The position numbers and the translations under genes were made by a program. From an uncultured Erythrobacter sp. (GTDB taxonomy: Bacteria; Pseudomonadota; Alphaproteobacteria; Sphingomonadales; Sphingomonadaceae): DNA of 64,000 nt. The DNA is taken from the NCBI GenBank assembly GCA_947499095.1, contig CANMMR010000005.1:127001-191000 (forward strand), written 5' to 3'. The notes beneath the pieces are model-generated. The model was not told where the DNA came from. It ran no database searches and worked only from the letters and a program-made list of their open reading frames with translations. Shown here piece by piece: positions 55,737-64,000 of this stretch. Position 1 is the first letter of the stretch. Each line of letters starts with the position of its first letter.

Positions 55737-56339
55737 ATGTTGCGGCTTCACAGGATGAGACCTTTCCTCAAATCGCGCCCAGCCCTCTGGCTCGTCCTCG
55801 CGCTGCCCGGTCTGTGGATAAGCTGGCGCTGGATCGCCACGCCCGACGCCTATGGCTATGGCCACGCTATCGGAGATAGCGGCGACTGGGCTGCGTGGTT
55901 GCTGTTGCTGACGCTGGCCGTCACGCCGATCCGGCTCGCGTTTCGCAAGCGGAAATGGGCTGTCTGGCTGATGCGGCGGAGGCGGGATTTGGGCGTGGCG
56001 AGTTTCGGCTATGCCGCGTTTCACACCGGTATCTATCTCTGGAAAAAGGCCTCTCTTTCCGCGGTATTGGCGGAAGCGAGCGAAGCATATCTGCTCGCGG
56101 GCTGGCTGGCCCTTGCGCTGTTCGTGCCGCTCGCCGTGACATCGAACGACATCGCGACAAGGGCGCTCAAGCGATCATGGAAGACGCTGCACCGGCTGGT
56201 CTATCCGGCCGCCATACTGGTCTTCCTGCACTGGGTCCTGTCCGCCTTCGATCCGACCACGGCCTGGATACATGTCGGTATCCTCGCGGGAATCGAAGGC
56301 GTCAGGATCGTGCTGCAAATGCGTCAGAGAGTGACGTAA
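55737..56339 (+). CDS. MsrQ-like haem membrane subunit / ferric reductase-like protein
   Basis: Protein of 200 aa with five to six transmembrane helices and paired histidines (GYAAFHTGIYL; TLHRLVYPAAILVFLHWVL) matching MsrQ/YedZ, the haem-b membrane partner that supplies electrons to MsrP for repair of oxidised methionine. The msrP gene is not adjacent in the window, so the assignment is a little uncertain. ATG 55737 or 55755. It overlaps the convergent HHH gene by 16 bp. Confidence 0.85.
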   Translation: MLRLHRMRPFLKSRPALWLVLALPGLWISWRWIATPDAYGYGHAIGDSGDWAAWLLLLTLAVTPIRLAFRKRKWAVWLMRRRRDLGVASFGYAAFHTGIYLWKKASLSAVLAEASEAYLLAGWLALALFVPLAVTSNDIATRALKRSWKTLHRLVYPAAILVFLHWVLSAFDPTTAWIHVGILAGIEGVRIVLQMRQRVT

Positions 56340-56833
56340 TTGCGGAAACGGGCGACTTCCGCCTCGTCGACATACTTGCCGATCTCGCGGTCGAACTCGG
56401 CCATGTCGTCGTAAGGGCGGTATTCCTCGAACTCGTGGACCATCTTGTCGGTCATGCCGGGGATCAGGCGGATCTGCTCTTCGGTCGCCTCGTTGAGATT
56501 GACCGGGACGAACACGCGCTCGCGAACGGTGGCGGCCTGCTCTTCGGTGAGGCTTTCCATCAGGACCGTGTTGAAAGCCGTCACGTCGGCATAGGGCTGG
56601 CCTGCGACGATGGCAGCCGCCAGTTCTGCCGAGATACCGTCGATGCCTGCGAGATCTTCGGCAGTCGCCGTTCCGGCATCGATTACGGTCTGGGTATCGG
56701 TGGCTTCGACCGTTTCCATCTGAGCCGGTGTCGTCGCATCGTCGGTGATTACCGTTTCGTCGGCGTCGCCCGAGCAAGCTGCCAGGGCAAGAGTACTGCC
56801 GGCGATGGCGGCGGCGAAAGCAAATTTACGCAT
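56324..56833 (-). CDS. Lipoprotein with helix-hairpin-helix-like motifs
   Basis: Protein of 169 aa. Lipoprotein signal with TLALAAC (Cys at about 20), an acidic Thr-rich spacer, then two ComEA-like HhH-type segments: DLAGIDGISAELAAAIVAGQPYADVTAF and VNLNEATEEQIRLIPGMTDKMVHEFEEYRPY. Possibly DNA- or protein-binding on the periplasmic side. ATG 56833 has GAAGGATTCGAT upstream. Confidence 0.85.
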   Translation of the reverse strand: MRKFAFAAAIAGSTLALAACSGDADETVITDDATTPAQMETVEATDTQTVIDAGTATAEDLAGIDGISAELAAAIVAGQPYADVTAFNTVLMESLTEEQAATVRERVFVPVNLNEATEEQIRLIPGMTDKMVHEFEEYRPYDDMAEFDREIGKYVDEAEVARFRNYVTL

Positions 56834-57076
56834 ATCGAATCCTTCTTATTGCGATGCATTCTCATTATCAGCAGATTTTGCTCACGGCTAAGGATTTCTC
56901 CAGATCCCACACGGTTGCGTCCAATGCAATGAAATCGCGCCTCTGTTGCGCTTTTCAAAAGTTCCAATCCTGTGATTGATAATTCCGATGCTCGCAATCG
57001 CAACATATCGCTTTTGTACATCGCACCACGCCCTATCTGATACCCATCAGTTTCAACCCAACAACGGAGACAACCC

Positions 57077-57643
57077 ATGGGTATCATCGGAAGCCAGATC
57101 AAACCGTTCACCGCCACCGCCTTCAAGGCCGGCGAAGATTTCTACGAAGTCACCGAAGAGGACGTGAAGGGCAAGTGGGCCGTGTTCTTCTTCTACCCGG
57201 CCGACTTCACCTTCGTCTGCCCGACCGAACTCGAAGACCTCGGCGAGCAGTACAACATGCTCCAGAAGATGGACGTCGAAGTCTACGCAGTGTCGACCGA
57301 CACGCACTTCAGCCACAAGGCCTGGCACGACACGTCGGACAAAATCGGCAAGCTGACCTTCCCGTTCCTCGGCGACCAGAACCACGTGCTTGCGCGTAAT
57401 TTCGACGTGCTGCGTGAAGGCGCCGGCCTTGCCGATCGCGCGACCTTCGTCGTCGATCCGGACGGCGTGATCCAGATCATGGAACAGACCTGCGAAGGCG
57501 TCGGCCGCAATGCCAACGAACTCGCCCGCAAGATCAAGGCTGCCCAATATGTCCGCGCCAACCCCGGCCAGGTCTGCCCGGCCGCGTGGGAAGAAGGCAG
57601 CGACACGCTGGCTCCCTCGCTCGATCTTGTCGGCAAGATCTAA
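57077..57643 (+). CDS. ahpC: Peroxiredoxin AhpC
   Basis: Typical 2-Cys peroxiredoxin of 188 aa that reduces H2O2 and organic peroxides. Peroxidatic Cys at 48 in FTFVCPTE; resolving Cys at 167 in [22 protein letters not shown] and [10 protein letters not shown] between. Recycled by AhpF, encoded directly downstream. GGAGACAACCC precedes the ATG. A 243-bp upstream gap should hold the promoter and perhaps an OxyR site. First gene of a peroxide-defence block. Confidence 0.97.
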   Translation: MGIIGSQIKPFTATAFKAGEDFYEVTEEDVKGKWAVFFFYPADFTFVCPTELEDLGEQYNMLQKMDVEVYAVSTDTHFSHKAWHDTSDKIGKLTFPFLGDQNHVLARNFDVLREGAGLADRATFVVDPDGVIQIMEQTCEGVGRNANELARKIKAAQYVRANPGQVCPAAWEEGSDTLAPSLDLVGKI

Positions 57644-57719
57644 GCCCGCAACCGCATACGCGCTCCCGTACCTCCTAGAAGGAGCGCGACAAGAGCCCGA
57701 GCCCCGCTCGGGTCGCTGG

Positions 57720-57763
57720 AAGGCCCGGGGCATCCTCCCCCCAATCCCCGCCCCGGGCCTTTT
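57720..57763 (+). terminator. Terminator/attenuator between ahpC and ahpF
   Basis: AAGGCCCGGGGC (57720-57731) and GCCCCGGGCCTT (57750-57761) are a perfect 12-bp inverted repeat with an 18-nt loop and a short T run. A CCCGAGC/GCTCGGG hairpin (57696-57712) precedes it. It would make ahpC transcript exceed ahpF transcript. Confidence 0.75.
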
Positions 57764-57794
57764 CCATTCTTCTGACCCTCTCTCGGAGAACACC

Positions 57795-59384
57795 ATGCTC
57801 GACGACACGATGAAACAACAGCTCACCACATATCTCGCCAATTTGCGCGAGCCGGTGGAACTGGTCGCGTCGCTGGGCGATGACGAGAAATCGCGCCAGA
57901 CGCGCGAATTGCTGGAAGAGATTGCCAGTCTGCACGACAAGGTCGAGGCGAGCTTCGACGGAACGGACGACCGCACACCCAGCTTCGTCATCCGCCGCGC
58001 GAGCGATGCGGAGAAGTGGGTACGCTTCGCCGGTCTGCCGATGGGGCATGAGTTCACCTCGCTGGTGCTCGCGCTGCTCTGGGCCGGTGGCCATCCGCCC
58101 AAGGTCGATGTCGATCTGCTGGAGCAGGTCCGCGGCCTCGAAGGCGACTTCAATTTCGAGATGTATTTCTCTTTGAGCTGCCACAACTGTCCGGACGTGG
58201 TGCAGGCGCTCACGCTGATGGCGCTGGAGAATCCTCGCATTACTGCGACGCTGATCGAAGGCGGGACCTACCAGGACGAGGTCGACGCGCGCGACGTGAT
58301 GGCCGTGCCGGCGACCTTTCTCAACGGCGAGCCCTTCTACAATGGCAAGATGGAGCTGGCCGAAATCCTCGCCAGGCTCGACACCGATGCCGATGCGAAG
58401 GCCGCCGAGAAGCTGGCCTCCAAGGACCCGTTCGAAGTGCTGATCGTCGGCGGCGGTCCGGCAGGTGCGGCGAGTGCGATCTACACCGCACGCAAGGGGT
58501 TCCGCACGGGAATCGCGGCGGAACGCTTCGGCGGTCAGCTGCACGATACGCTCGGCATCGAGAACCTGCCCGGCACTGCTTATACCGAAGGACCCAAGCT
58601 GGCGGCGGATTTGGAACGCCAGATCGGCGAAAACACCATCGACCTGATGAACCTCGCCAAGGCCGTGAAGCTGGTCCCGGCGAAAACCGAGGGCGGGCTG
58701 CATACGGTCGAGCTGAGCAATGGCGCGAGCCTGAAGGCGCGCAGCCTGATCCTCGCGACCGGCGCACGCTGGCGCAATCTCGGCGTCCCGGGCGAAGCCG
58801 AGTATCGCAACAAGGGCGTTGCCTATTGCCCGCACTGCGACGGCCCCCTGTTCAAGGGCAAGCGCATCGCGGTGATCGGCGGCGGCAACTCGGGCGTCGA
58901 GGCGGCGATCGACCTTACCAAGATCGTCGGCCACGTCACGCTGATCGAATATGACGAGAAGCTGCGCGCAGACGAAGTCCTGCAGGCCAAACTTCGCAGC
59001 CTCTCCAATGTCGAGATCGTTACCAGCGGCCAGACCACCGAGATTACCGGCGACAATGGCAAGGTGAACGGTCTGGTTCTGAAGGACCGTGCAAGCGGCG
59101 ACGAACGGCGCATCGAGCTTGAAGGGGTGTTCGTCCAGATCGGCCTAGTGCCGAACACCGAATGGCTCAAGGACTCCGGCCTCGAACTGACCGAGTTCGG
59201 CGAAATCGTGACGGACGAAGAGGGCCGCACAAACCTGCCGGGCGTGCTCGGCGCAGGCGATGTGACGGATGTGCCGTACAAGCAGATCGTCGTCGCCATG
59301 GGCGAAGGCTCGAAGGCTGGCCTCTCGGCCTTCGACTATCTCATCCGCACCGAGCCTGCAGAGGAAATCGCGCAAGCCGCCTGA
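57795..59384 (+). CDS. ahpF: Alkyl hydroperoxide reductase subunit F
   Basis: Flavoprotein disulfide reductase of 529 aa that reduces AhpC with NAD(P)H. The N-terminal domain has a CHNC redox pair; the FAD site is [13 protein letters not shown]; the second redox pair is CPHC in [14 protein letters not shown](P)-binding [14 protein letters not shown] and the final FAD motif [21 protein letters not shown] 57795 ([10 protein letters not shown]) follows CGGAGAACACC. Separated from ahpC by hairpins. Confidence 0.97.
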   Translation: MLDDTMKQQLTTYLANLREPVELVASLGDDEKSRQTRELLEEIASLHDKVEASFDGTDDRTPSFVIRRASDAEKWVRFAGLPMGHEFTSLVLALLWAGGHPPKVDVDLLEQVRGLEGDFNFEMYFSLSCHNCPDVVQALTLMALENPRITATLIEGGTYQDEVDARDVMAVPATFLNGEPFYNGKMELAEILARLDTDADAKAAEKLASKDPFEVLIVGGGPAGAASAIYTARKGFRTGIAAERFGGQLHDTLGIENLPGTAYTEGPKLAADLERQIGENTIDLMNLAKAVKLVPAKTEGGLHTVELSNGASLKARSLILATGARWRNLGVPGEAEYRNKGVAYCPHCDGPLFKGKRIAVIGGGNSGVEAAIDLTKIVGHVTLIEYDEKLRADEVLQAKLRSLSNVEIVTSGQTTEITGDNGKVNGLVLKDRASGDERRIELEGVFVQIGLVPNTEWLKDSGLELTEFGEIVTDEEGRTNLPGVLGAGDVTDVPYKQIVVAMGEGSKAGLSAFDYLIRTEPAEEIAQAA

Positions 59385-59409
59385 ACCGAGTAACAAACCA
59401 AAGCAAAAG

Positions 59410-59440
59410 CGCCGTCATCCCAAACGGATGGCGGCGTTTT
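59410..59440 (+). terminator. Rho-independent terminator of ahpF
   Basis: CGCCGTCATCC (59410-59420), loop CAAAC, GGATGGCGGCG (59426-59436) with one G-T pair, then TTTT. Starts 25 bases after the ahpF stop. Confidence 0.88.
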
Positions 59441-59478
59441 CGTATCTGGCGACACGGCCCATCGCAAAATCGACCCAG

Positions 59479-59508
59479 CCAATCAATTTGAACCGTTTAA
59501 TCGATTGG
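59479..59508. promoter_or_regulatory. Dyad upstream of katG, possible redox-regulator site
   Basis: CCAATC-A-ATT (59479-59488) and AAT-C-GATTGG (59499-59508) are symmetrical around 59493/59494, about 80 bp upstream of the katG ATG. Size and spacing suit a LysR-type (OxyR) or other dimeric regulator; the sequence is not an obvious match to the E. coli OxyR consensus. Confidence 0.35.
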
Positions 59509-59587
59509 ACGGATTACCGGCCCGTGTTCACAGTGCTTCCAATCTCGGACGGGAGACCGAGTCTTTATACTAGAGGAGAGCACTTAC

Positions 59588-61804
59588 ATGGACGCCAAAA
59601 CCGGAGATATCAGCGGCTGCCCCTTCACCGGAGACAGCGGAACCCGCGACCTCTTCGGCCGCCGGAACCGCGATTGGTGGCCCGACCAGCTCGATCTTGA
59701 AATCCTTACCGAAGGCGGCCGAGCGGCCGACCCCATGGGCGAGGATTTCGACTATTGCGAAGCCTTCAACGCACTGGACTACAAGGCGCTGAAGCAGGAC
59801 CTGACCGATTTGATGACCGACAGCCAGGAATGGTGGCCAGCGGACTATGGCCATTACGGCCCGTTCTTCATCCGCATGGCGTGGCACGCGGCAGGCACCT
59901 ATCGCACCGGCGACGGACGCGGTGGCGGCGGCAGCGGCCAGCAGCGCTTCGCCCCGCTCAACAGCTGGCCCGACAACGGCAACCTCGACAAGGCGCGCCG
60001 CCTGCTGTGGCCGATCAAGCAGAAATACGGCAAGCACATCAGCTGGGCCGACCTCTTCATCCTCACCGGCAATGTCGCGATCGAGAGCATGGGCGGCCCC
60101 GTGTTCGGCTTCGGCGCCGGTCGCAAGGACGTCTTCGATCCCGAAACCGTCTATTGGGGCACGGAAGAAAAATGGGTCGATACCGGTGCCGAAACTCGTA
60201 TCCATCCCGATGAAGGCCGCGCGCTCGAAAACCCGCTCGCCGCGATTCAGATGGGCCTCATTTACGTCAATCCCGAAGGCCCGGGTGGCAATCCGCACGA
60301 TGCGGAAGGCATGGCGCGCGACATGCGCGAAACCTTTGCTCGCATGGCCATGAACGACGAGGAAACCGTTGCGCTGACCGCGGGTGGTCATGCCTTCGGA
60401 AAGTGCCACGGCGCCGCGCCTTCCGACACGTTCGGGAATGCTCCCGAAGGCGAAAACCTGCACCACATGGGCTTCGGCTGGCTGACCGACCCCGACGAGA
60501 TCGGCAAGGGCCACATCACCACCTCGGGCATCGAAGGTGCATGGACGCCAAACCCGACGCAGTGGGGCAACGACTATTTCCGGCTGCTGTTCAAATACGA
60601 CTACGAGCTCACCAAGAGCCCTGCGGGAGCGCACCAGTGGACGCCGATCGACCCGGAAGAGGCCGACATGGCGCCCGATGCAAGGGACCCGAACAAGAAG
60701 GTCCCGACCATTATGACCACGGCCGACATGGCGTTGAAGCGCGATCCGGAATACCGCAAAATTTCGGAACGCTTCCTCAACGACCAGTCGGCCCTCGACG
60801 ATGCCTTCGCTCGCGCGTGGTTCAAGCTGTGCCACCGCGACATGGGGCCCAAGGTCCGTTACCTCGGCCCCGAAGTGCCGAGCGAAGACCTGATCTGGCA
60901 GGACCCCGTGCCCGCCGGAACGCAGGTCTCGGATAGCAATCTGTCCGCCTTCAAGTCGAAGGTTCTCGACAGCGGCCTCACGGTTCCGGCGCTGGTCAAG
61001 GCGGCCTGGGCCTCGGCCTCGACCTACCGCAACTCGGACCATCGCGGCGGCGCCAACGGCGCGCATATCCGCTTCGACGAGCTTAAGAACTGGAAGGTCA
61101 ACGATCCCGAAGAGCTGGGCGAAGTTCTCGCCAAGCTCGACGAGATCCGTGGTTCGATCTCCATGGCCGACGCGATCGTCATCGCCGGGTCGGCTGCGGT
61201 CGAGAAGGCAGCGAAGGATGCCGGATTCGATATCTCCGTCCCCGTCACCACCGGCCGCGGCGATGCGAAGCGCGAAGACTTCGACGCCGAGAGCTGGGAG
61301 CCGCTGGAGCCGTTTGCCGACGGCTTCCGCAATTACCTCAAGACCAAGGCATCGGTGAAGACCGAGGATATGCTGATCGACCGGGCGCACCTGCTCGGCC
61401 TCAGCATCCCGGAAATGACCGTGCTGGTCGGCGGGATGCGCGCGATGGGTGCGGTGACCAAGCACACGCAGCACGGCAACAACATCGGCGTGCTGACCGA
61501 GACCCCGGGCAAGCTCGACAACAGCTTCTTCCGGAACCTGCTCGGCATGGGCGTGATCTGGGAAGTGGTCGACGAAAGCGGTGACGAGGAATTCGTTGGC
61601 ACCTGCCGCGAGACCGGCAACACGCTGTGGCATGCCACCCGGACCGATCTGGTCTTCGGCTCCAACTCCCGCCTGCGTGCGGTAGCGGAGGTCTATGCCG
61701 AGAACGGCAACGAAGAGAAGTTCGTGAAGGACTTCGTGGCGGCGTGGACCAAGGTCATGGATGCCGACCGCTTCGACCTGACTTACGCCAAGTACCACGG
61801 CTGA
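59588..61804 (+). CDS. katG: Catalase-peroxidase KatG
   Basis: Haem enzyme of 738 aa with duplicated peroxidase domains. Distal side R96-W99-H100 ([11 protein letters not shown]), cross-linked triad W99-Y226-M253 by alignment with the mycobacterial enzyme, proximal H268 (GGHAFGK). The C-terminal inactive copy begins near residue 430. Detoxifies H2O2. GAGGAG lies upstream of the ATG and a dyad lies in the promoter region. A long hairpin follows the stop. Confidence 0.97.
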   Translation: MDAKTGDISGCPFTGDSGTRDLFGRRNRDWWPDQLDLEILTEGGRAADPMGEDFDYCEAFNALDYKALKQDLTDLMTDSQEWWPADYGHYGPFFIRMAWHAAGTYRTGDGRGGGGSGQQRFAPLNSWPDNGNLDKARRLLWPIKQKYGKHISWADLFILTGNVAIESMGGPVFGFGAGRKDVFDPETVYWGTEEKWVDTGAETRIHPDEGRALENPLAAIQMGLIYVNPEGPGGNPHDAEGMARDMRETFARMAMNDEETVALTAGGHAFGKCHGAAPSDTFGNAPEGENLHHMGFGWLTDPDEIGKGHITTSGIEGAWTPNPTQWGNDYFRLLFKYDYELTKSPAGAHQWTPIDPEEADMAPDARDPNKKVPTIMTTADMALKRDPEYRKISERFLNDQSALDDAFARAWFKLCHRDMGPKVRYLGPEVPSEDLIWQDPVPAGTQVSDSNLSAFKSKVLDSGLTVPALVKAAWASASTYRNSDHRGGANGAHIRFDELKNWKVNDPEELGEVLAKLDEIRGSISMADAIVIAGSAAVEKAAKDAGFDISVPVTTGRGDAKREDFDAESWEPLEPFADGFRNYLKTKASVKTEDMLIDRAHLLGLSIPEMTVLVGGMRAMGAVTKHTQHGNNIGVLTETPGKLDNSFFRNLLGMGVIWEVVDESGDEEFVGTCRETGNTLWHATRTDLVFGSNSRLRAVAEVYAENGNEEKFVKDFVAAWTKVMDADRFDLTYAKYHG

Positions 61805-61814
61805 TGCGTCTGCA

Positions 61815-61850
61815 GACGGAGCGGTTCTCGACCCCCGAGACCGCTCCGTC
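61815..61850 (+). terminator. Long hairpin after katG
   Basis: GACGGAGCGGTTCTCG (61815-61830) pairs with CGAGACCGCTCCGTC (61836-61850) across 15 bp with one bulged T and a 5-nt loop. No T tract follows; it may protect the katG mRNA end or terminate weakly. Confidence 0.65.
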
Positions 61851-61913
61851 CCTGCCTCGGCCGGGCGGCTCGATTATGGTTAAATTTTCCATTCATCGCA
61901 GCCCATGAACGCT

Positions 61914-62008
61914 TTGACATTTGATACTTTTGGGTCCATGGTTACAGCATAGACGGCCTGGCTGGTCGTCCACCGAGAGCCCCCGACTTCAGGTCGGGGG
62001 CTTTTTTC
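61914..62008 (+). ncRNA. Candidate small RNA between katG and katA
   Basis: A perfect -35 TTGACA (61914-61919) is followed 17 bases later by a poor -10 (CATGGT, 61937-61942). A very strong intrinsic terminator lies at 61978-62007. katG already has its own hairpin at 61815-61850, so this orphan promoter-terminator pair could express an RNA of about 60 nt. No ORF is seen in it. The rest of the 340-bp gap around it is otherwise unremarkable. Confidence 0.35.
61978..62007 (+). terminator. Strong Rho-independent terminator before katA
   Basis: GCCCCCGAC (61979-61987), loop TTCAG, GTCGGGGGC (61993-62001), then six T bases (62002-62007). It blocks read-through into katA. Confidence 0.93.
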
Positions 62009-62085
62009 ATGCGCCTGAGGATCCACCGCGAACCTGCAATCAATAAGTCGATAAAGCTGAACGCATTTTCCATTTGTCCAACAGT

Positions 62086-62111
62086 GGAACCCGACCCGGC
62101 CCGCCGCCGTA
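62086..62111 (+). promoter_or_regulatory. EcfG-like promoter candidate of katA
   Basis: GGAAC (62086-62090), 17 bases, CGTA (62108-62111): 8 of 9 consensus positions, 33 bp upstream of the catalase ATG. Since a terminator lies just upstream, katA needs its own promoter. Confidence 0.5.
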
Positions 62112-62144
62112 TCGATTGCGTACCCCCTCCAGAAAGGCGCAATC

Positions 62145-63734
62145 ATGGCCGACGGCAAGACTCCCTCTACCACCACCGATGCAGGCATTCCCGTCCAGAG
62201 CGACGAGCATTCGTTGACCGTCGGTCGCGACGGGCCGATCGTACTCAACGATCATTATCTCATCGAGCAGATGGCGAACTTCAACCGCGAGCGGATCCCT
62301 GAACGCCAACCGCATGCCAAAGGCTCCGGCGCCTTCGGCTATTTCGAGACCACGCACGACGTCTCGAAATATACCAAGGCGAACGTCTTCCAGAAAGGCG
62401 TGAAGACCGACACCGCCATGCGCTTCTCCACCGTGGCGGGCGAACGCGGCAGCCCCGACACCTGGCGCGATCCGCGCGGCTTCTCGGTCAAATTCTACAC
62501 CGAGGACGGCAATTTCGACATGGTCGGCAACAACACGCCGATCTTTTTCATCCGCGACCCGCTGAAGTTCCAGCATTTCATCCGCAGCCAGAAACGGCGT
62601 GCGGACAACGGCCTGCGCGATCACGACATGATGTGGGATTTCTGGACGCTGAGCCCCGAAAGCGCGCATCAGGTCACCTATCTGATGGGCGATCGCGGCG
62701 TACCGAAGAACTGGCGCGAAATGAACGGCTACTCCAGCCACACCTACATGCTCATCAACGAGGATGACGAGAAATTCTGGGTCAAGTTCCACTTCCACAC
62801 CGATGTCGGCGAGATGAGCGGCAACGCACATTTGACGCAGGACGAGGCAGTGAAAAAAGCGGGCGAGGATAGCGACTATCATCGCCGCGATCTGTTCGAC
62901 GCGATCCACGAGGGCAATTACCCCAGCTGGACGCTGAAGTGGCAGATCATGCCGTATGAGGATGCCAAGACCTATCGCATCAACCCGTTCGACCTCACCA
63001 AGACCTGGCCGCACAGCGACTATCCGCTGATCGAGGTCGGCAAGCTGGTGCTGAACGAAAACCCGGTCGACTGGGACACGCAGATCGAACAGCTCGCCTT
63101 CGAGCCGAACAACATGGTGCCGGGCATCGGGCTCAGCCCCGACAAGATGCTGCTGGCGCGCGGTTTTTCCTATGCCGATGCGCACCGCCACCGGCTGGGC
63201 GTCAACTACAAGCAGATCCCGGTCAACGCGCCGAAGAATGCCGACCAGGTCAATTCCTATTCGCGTGCCGGTGCGATGCGGACGCAAAATGCGGTCGATC
63301 CGGTCTATGCTCCCAATTCCTATGGTGGCCCGACGGCGCAACCCGAAGTCGGCGGCGAAGCAACGTGGATGGCCGATGGCGACATGGTGCGGCAGGCTTA
63401 CACGCTGCGCGAAGATGACGACGATTGGAGCCAAGCGCGCGCGCTGGTCACCGATGTGATGGACGATGCGCAGCGCGATCGCTTCGTCGGGAATGTCTCC
63501 GGACACCTCGCCGACGGTGTGAGCGAGAAGGTGCTGCAGCGCGCCTTCGAATACTGGAAGAACGTCGATGAGACGATCGGCCAGCGGATCGAGGACAAGG
63601 TTCGCGACATGATCGGCGGCAAATCCACCGCCCCCGGCCTCGGCTCCGCCAAGTCGACAACGGACGAGGCGACCGTCGGTCCGATGGCCGTATCCGAGAA
63701 AGCGCGCGAGCCGGAGGCCGAACCGGCCGAATAG
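62145..63734 (+). CDS. katA: Monofunctional haem catalase
   Basis: Small-subunit haem catalase of 529 aa. Distal His57 ([10 protein letters not shown]), Asn130 (GNNTPIFF), proximal Tyr near 341 in [23 protein letters not shown] and [17 protein letters not shown] are family blocks. The C-terminal tail ([10 protein letters not shown]...EPEAEPAE) is longer and acidic. Dismutates H2O2 to water and O2. AAAGG precedes the ATG. Isolated from katG by a strong terminator and preceded by an EcfG-like promoter, so probably controlled separately. Symbol katA is by type; katB/katE naming is possible. Confidence 0.95.
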   Translation: MADGKTPSTTTDAGIPVQSDEHSLTVGRDGPIVLNDHYLIEQMANFNRERIPERQPHAKGSGAFGYFETTHDVSKYTKANVFQKGVKTDTAMRFSTVAGERGSPDTWRDPRGFSVKFYTEDGNFDMVGNNTPIFFIRDPLKFQHFIRSQKRRADNGLRDHDMMWDFWTLSPESAHQVTYLMGDRGVPKNWREMNGYSSHTYMLINEDDEKFWVKFHFHTDVGEMSGNAHLTQDEAVKKAGEDSDYHRRDLFDAIHEGNYPSWTLKWQIMPYEDAKTYRINPFDLTKTWPHSDYPLIEVGKLVLNENPVDWDTQIEQLAFEPNNMVPGIGLSPDKMLLARGFSYADAHRHRLGVNYKQIPVNAPKNADQVNSYSRAGAMRTQNAVDPVYAPNSYGGPTAQPEVGGEATWMADGDMVRQAYTLREDDDDWSQARALVTDVMDDAQRDRFVGNVSGHLADGVSEKVLQRAFEYWKNVDETIGQRIEDKVRDMIGGKSTAPGLGSAKSTTDEATVGPMAVSEKAREPEAEPAE

Positions 63735-63769
63735 CTGGACAGCGCTTTACGGCGAGCTATGGGGCGGCG

Positions 63770-64000
63770 ATGGACCAGCCATCGTCGCCCTTCGCACGTC
63801 CGGCTGCCGCGATCATTGCTACCGCTGCGCTCGGGGCGTTGGCGCTGCAGACCCCGCTCAATCTCGAGCGCGACGGATCGCCGCTCGACAGCGTTGGACT
63901 TCTCCTGCGCTTCTTCACCATCTGGGGGAACCTGGCAGCCGGGCTGGTCATGGGCTGGATCGCGTTCGGGCGACGCGTAGCGCCGGAAATTGTCCATGCG
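63770..64000 (+). CDS. Pr6Pr-type membrane protein, 3' truncated by window end
   Basis: The first 77 residues are visible: MDQPSSPFARPAAAIIATAA, an N-terminal helix, then LLLRFFTIWGNLAAGLVMGWIAFG. The motif RFFTIWxNL at the start of the second helix is typical of Pr6Pr family integral membrane proteins, function unknown. GGGGCGGCG precedes the ATG. Starts 35 bp after the catalase gene. Confidence 0.7.
   Translation, partial: MDQPSSPFARPAAAIIATAALGALALQTPLNLERDGSPLDSVGLLLRFFTIWGNLAAGLVMGWIAFGRRVAPEIVHA

Noticed and set aside
56960..57060. Possible OxyR site upstream of ahpC
   Set aside because: Several ATCG/CGAT-like half sites occur, but spacing and sequence do not match the OxyR consensus well enough to call.
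59570..61798. Minus-strand open frame of 742 codons
   Set aside because: Complete antisense of katG; no motif and no ribosome site. Same cause as above.

Overview
The window is GC-rich, densely packed alphaproteobacterial chromosome. Its genes point to the Sphingomonadales, most probably the Erythrobacteraceae (Erythrobacter/Qipengyuania type). The signs are acyl-CoA dehydrogenase/SDR catabolic genes typical of that group, a ppx-rlmE pair, a ruvA-dsrE-ruvB operon, an OmpA-like porin with a polyproline linker, a PEP-CTERM-like surface protein, and many small proteins of the kind usually under the alphaproteobacterial general stress response. The genus assignment is inference; no rRNA is present.

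Layout. 1-9.6 kb: fatty-acyl-type catabolism. A minus-strand operon (two adjacent acyl-CoA dehydrogenases, one SDR) diverges from an SDR plus a GPH-type transporter. These are followed by an ACAD10/11-type dehydrogenase, a zinc alcohol dehydrogenase and an APH-type kinase; the dehydrogenase and kinase look like a split version of the 4-hydroxyacyl-CoA phosphorylation/elimination machinery (LvaA/LvaC, ACAD11). 9.6-24.2 kb: dapD, then a long run of small and stress-type genes (DUF2945-DUF3008-DUF3140, DUF427-DUF3253-DoxX, PEBP-SWIB, S41 peptidase, DUF962, DUF3429, esterase, fasciclin lipoprotein, PPOX-like, HPF-like, DUF892, DUF188). 24.2-27 kb: a more AT-rich accessory patch with a DUF7662-like gene, a putative PD-(D/E)XK protein between two imperfect direct repeats, and a LuxR-HTH/transmembrane three-gene cassette.

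27-46 kb: thiC with a TPP riboswitch, a frameshifted gene, tRNA-Gln(CTG), ppx and rlmE separated by an unusual block of perfect inverted repeats, a membrane cytochrome c, pheA, OmpA, isoaspartyl peptidase, an MscS-type channel, zntB, ispG, and a cell-envelope group (aspartic protease, YkuD_2 protein, L,D-transpeptidase). 46-57 kb: acnA-rhodanese, prolyl 4-hydroxylase, a Ser/Thr-rich PEP-CTERM-like protein, ruvA-dsrE-small ORF-ruvB, aroC, rlpA-like and msrQ-like genes. 57-64 kb: a peroxide-defence block (ahpC, ahpF, katG, katA) with several terminators and a candidate small RNA; a Pr6Pr-type membrane gene runs off the end.

Common themes are acyl-CoA breakdown and oxidative/general stress. Sequences resembling the EcfG promoter (GGAAC-N16/17-CGTN) lie 30-70 bp upstream of several stress genes, which suggests that parts of the window share one regulon. 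No CRISPR array, complete IS element, prophage or rRNA was seen.
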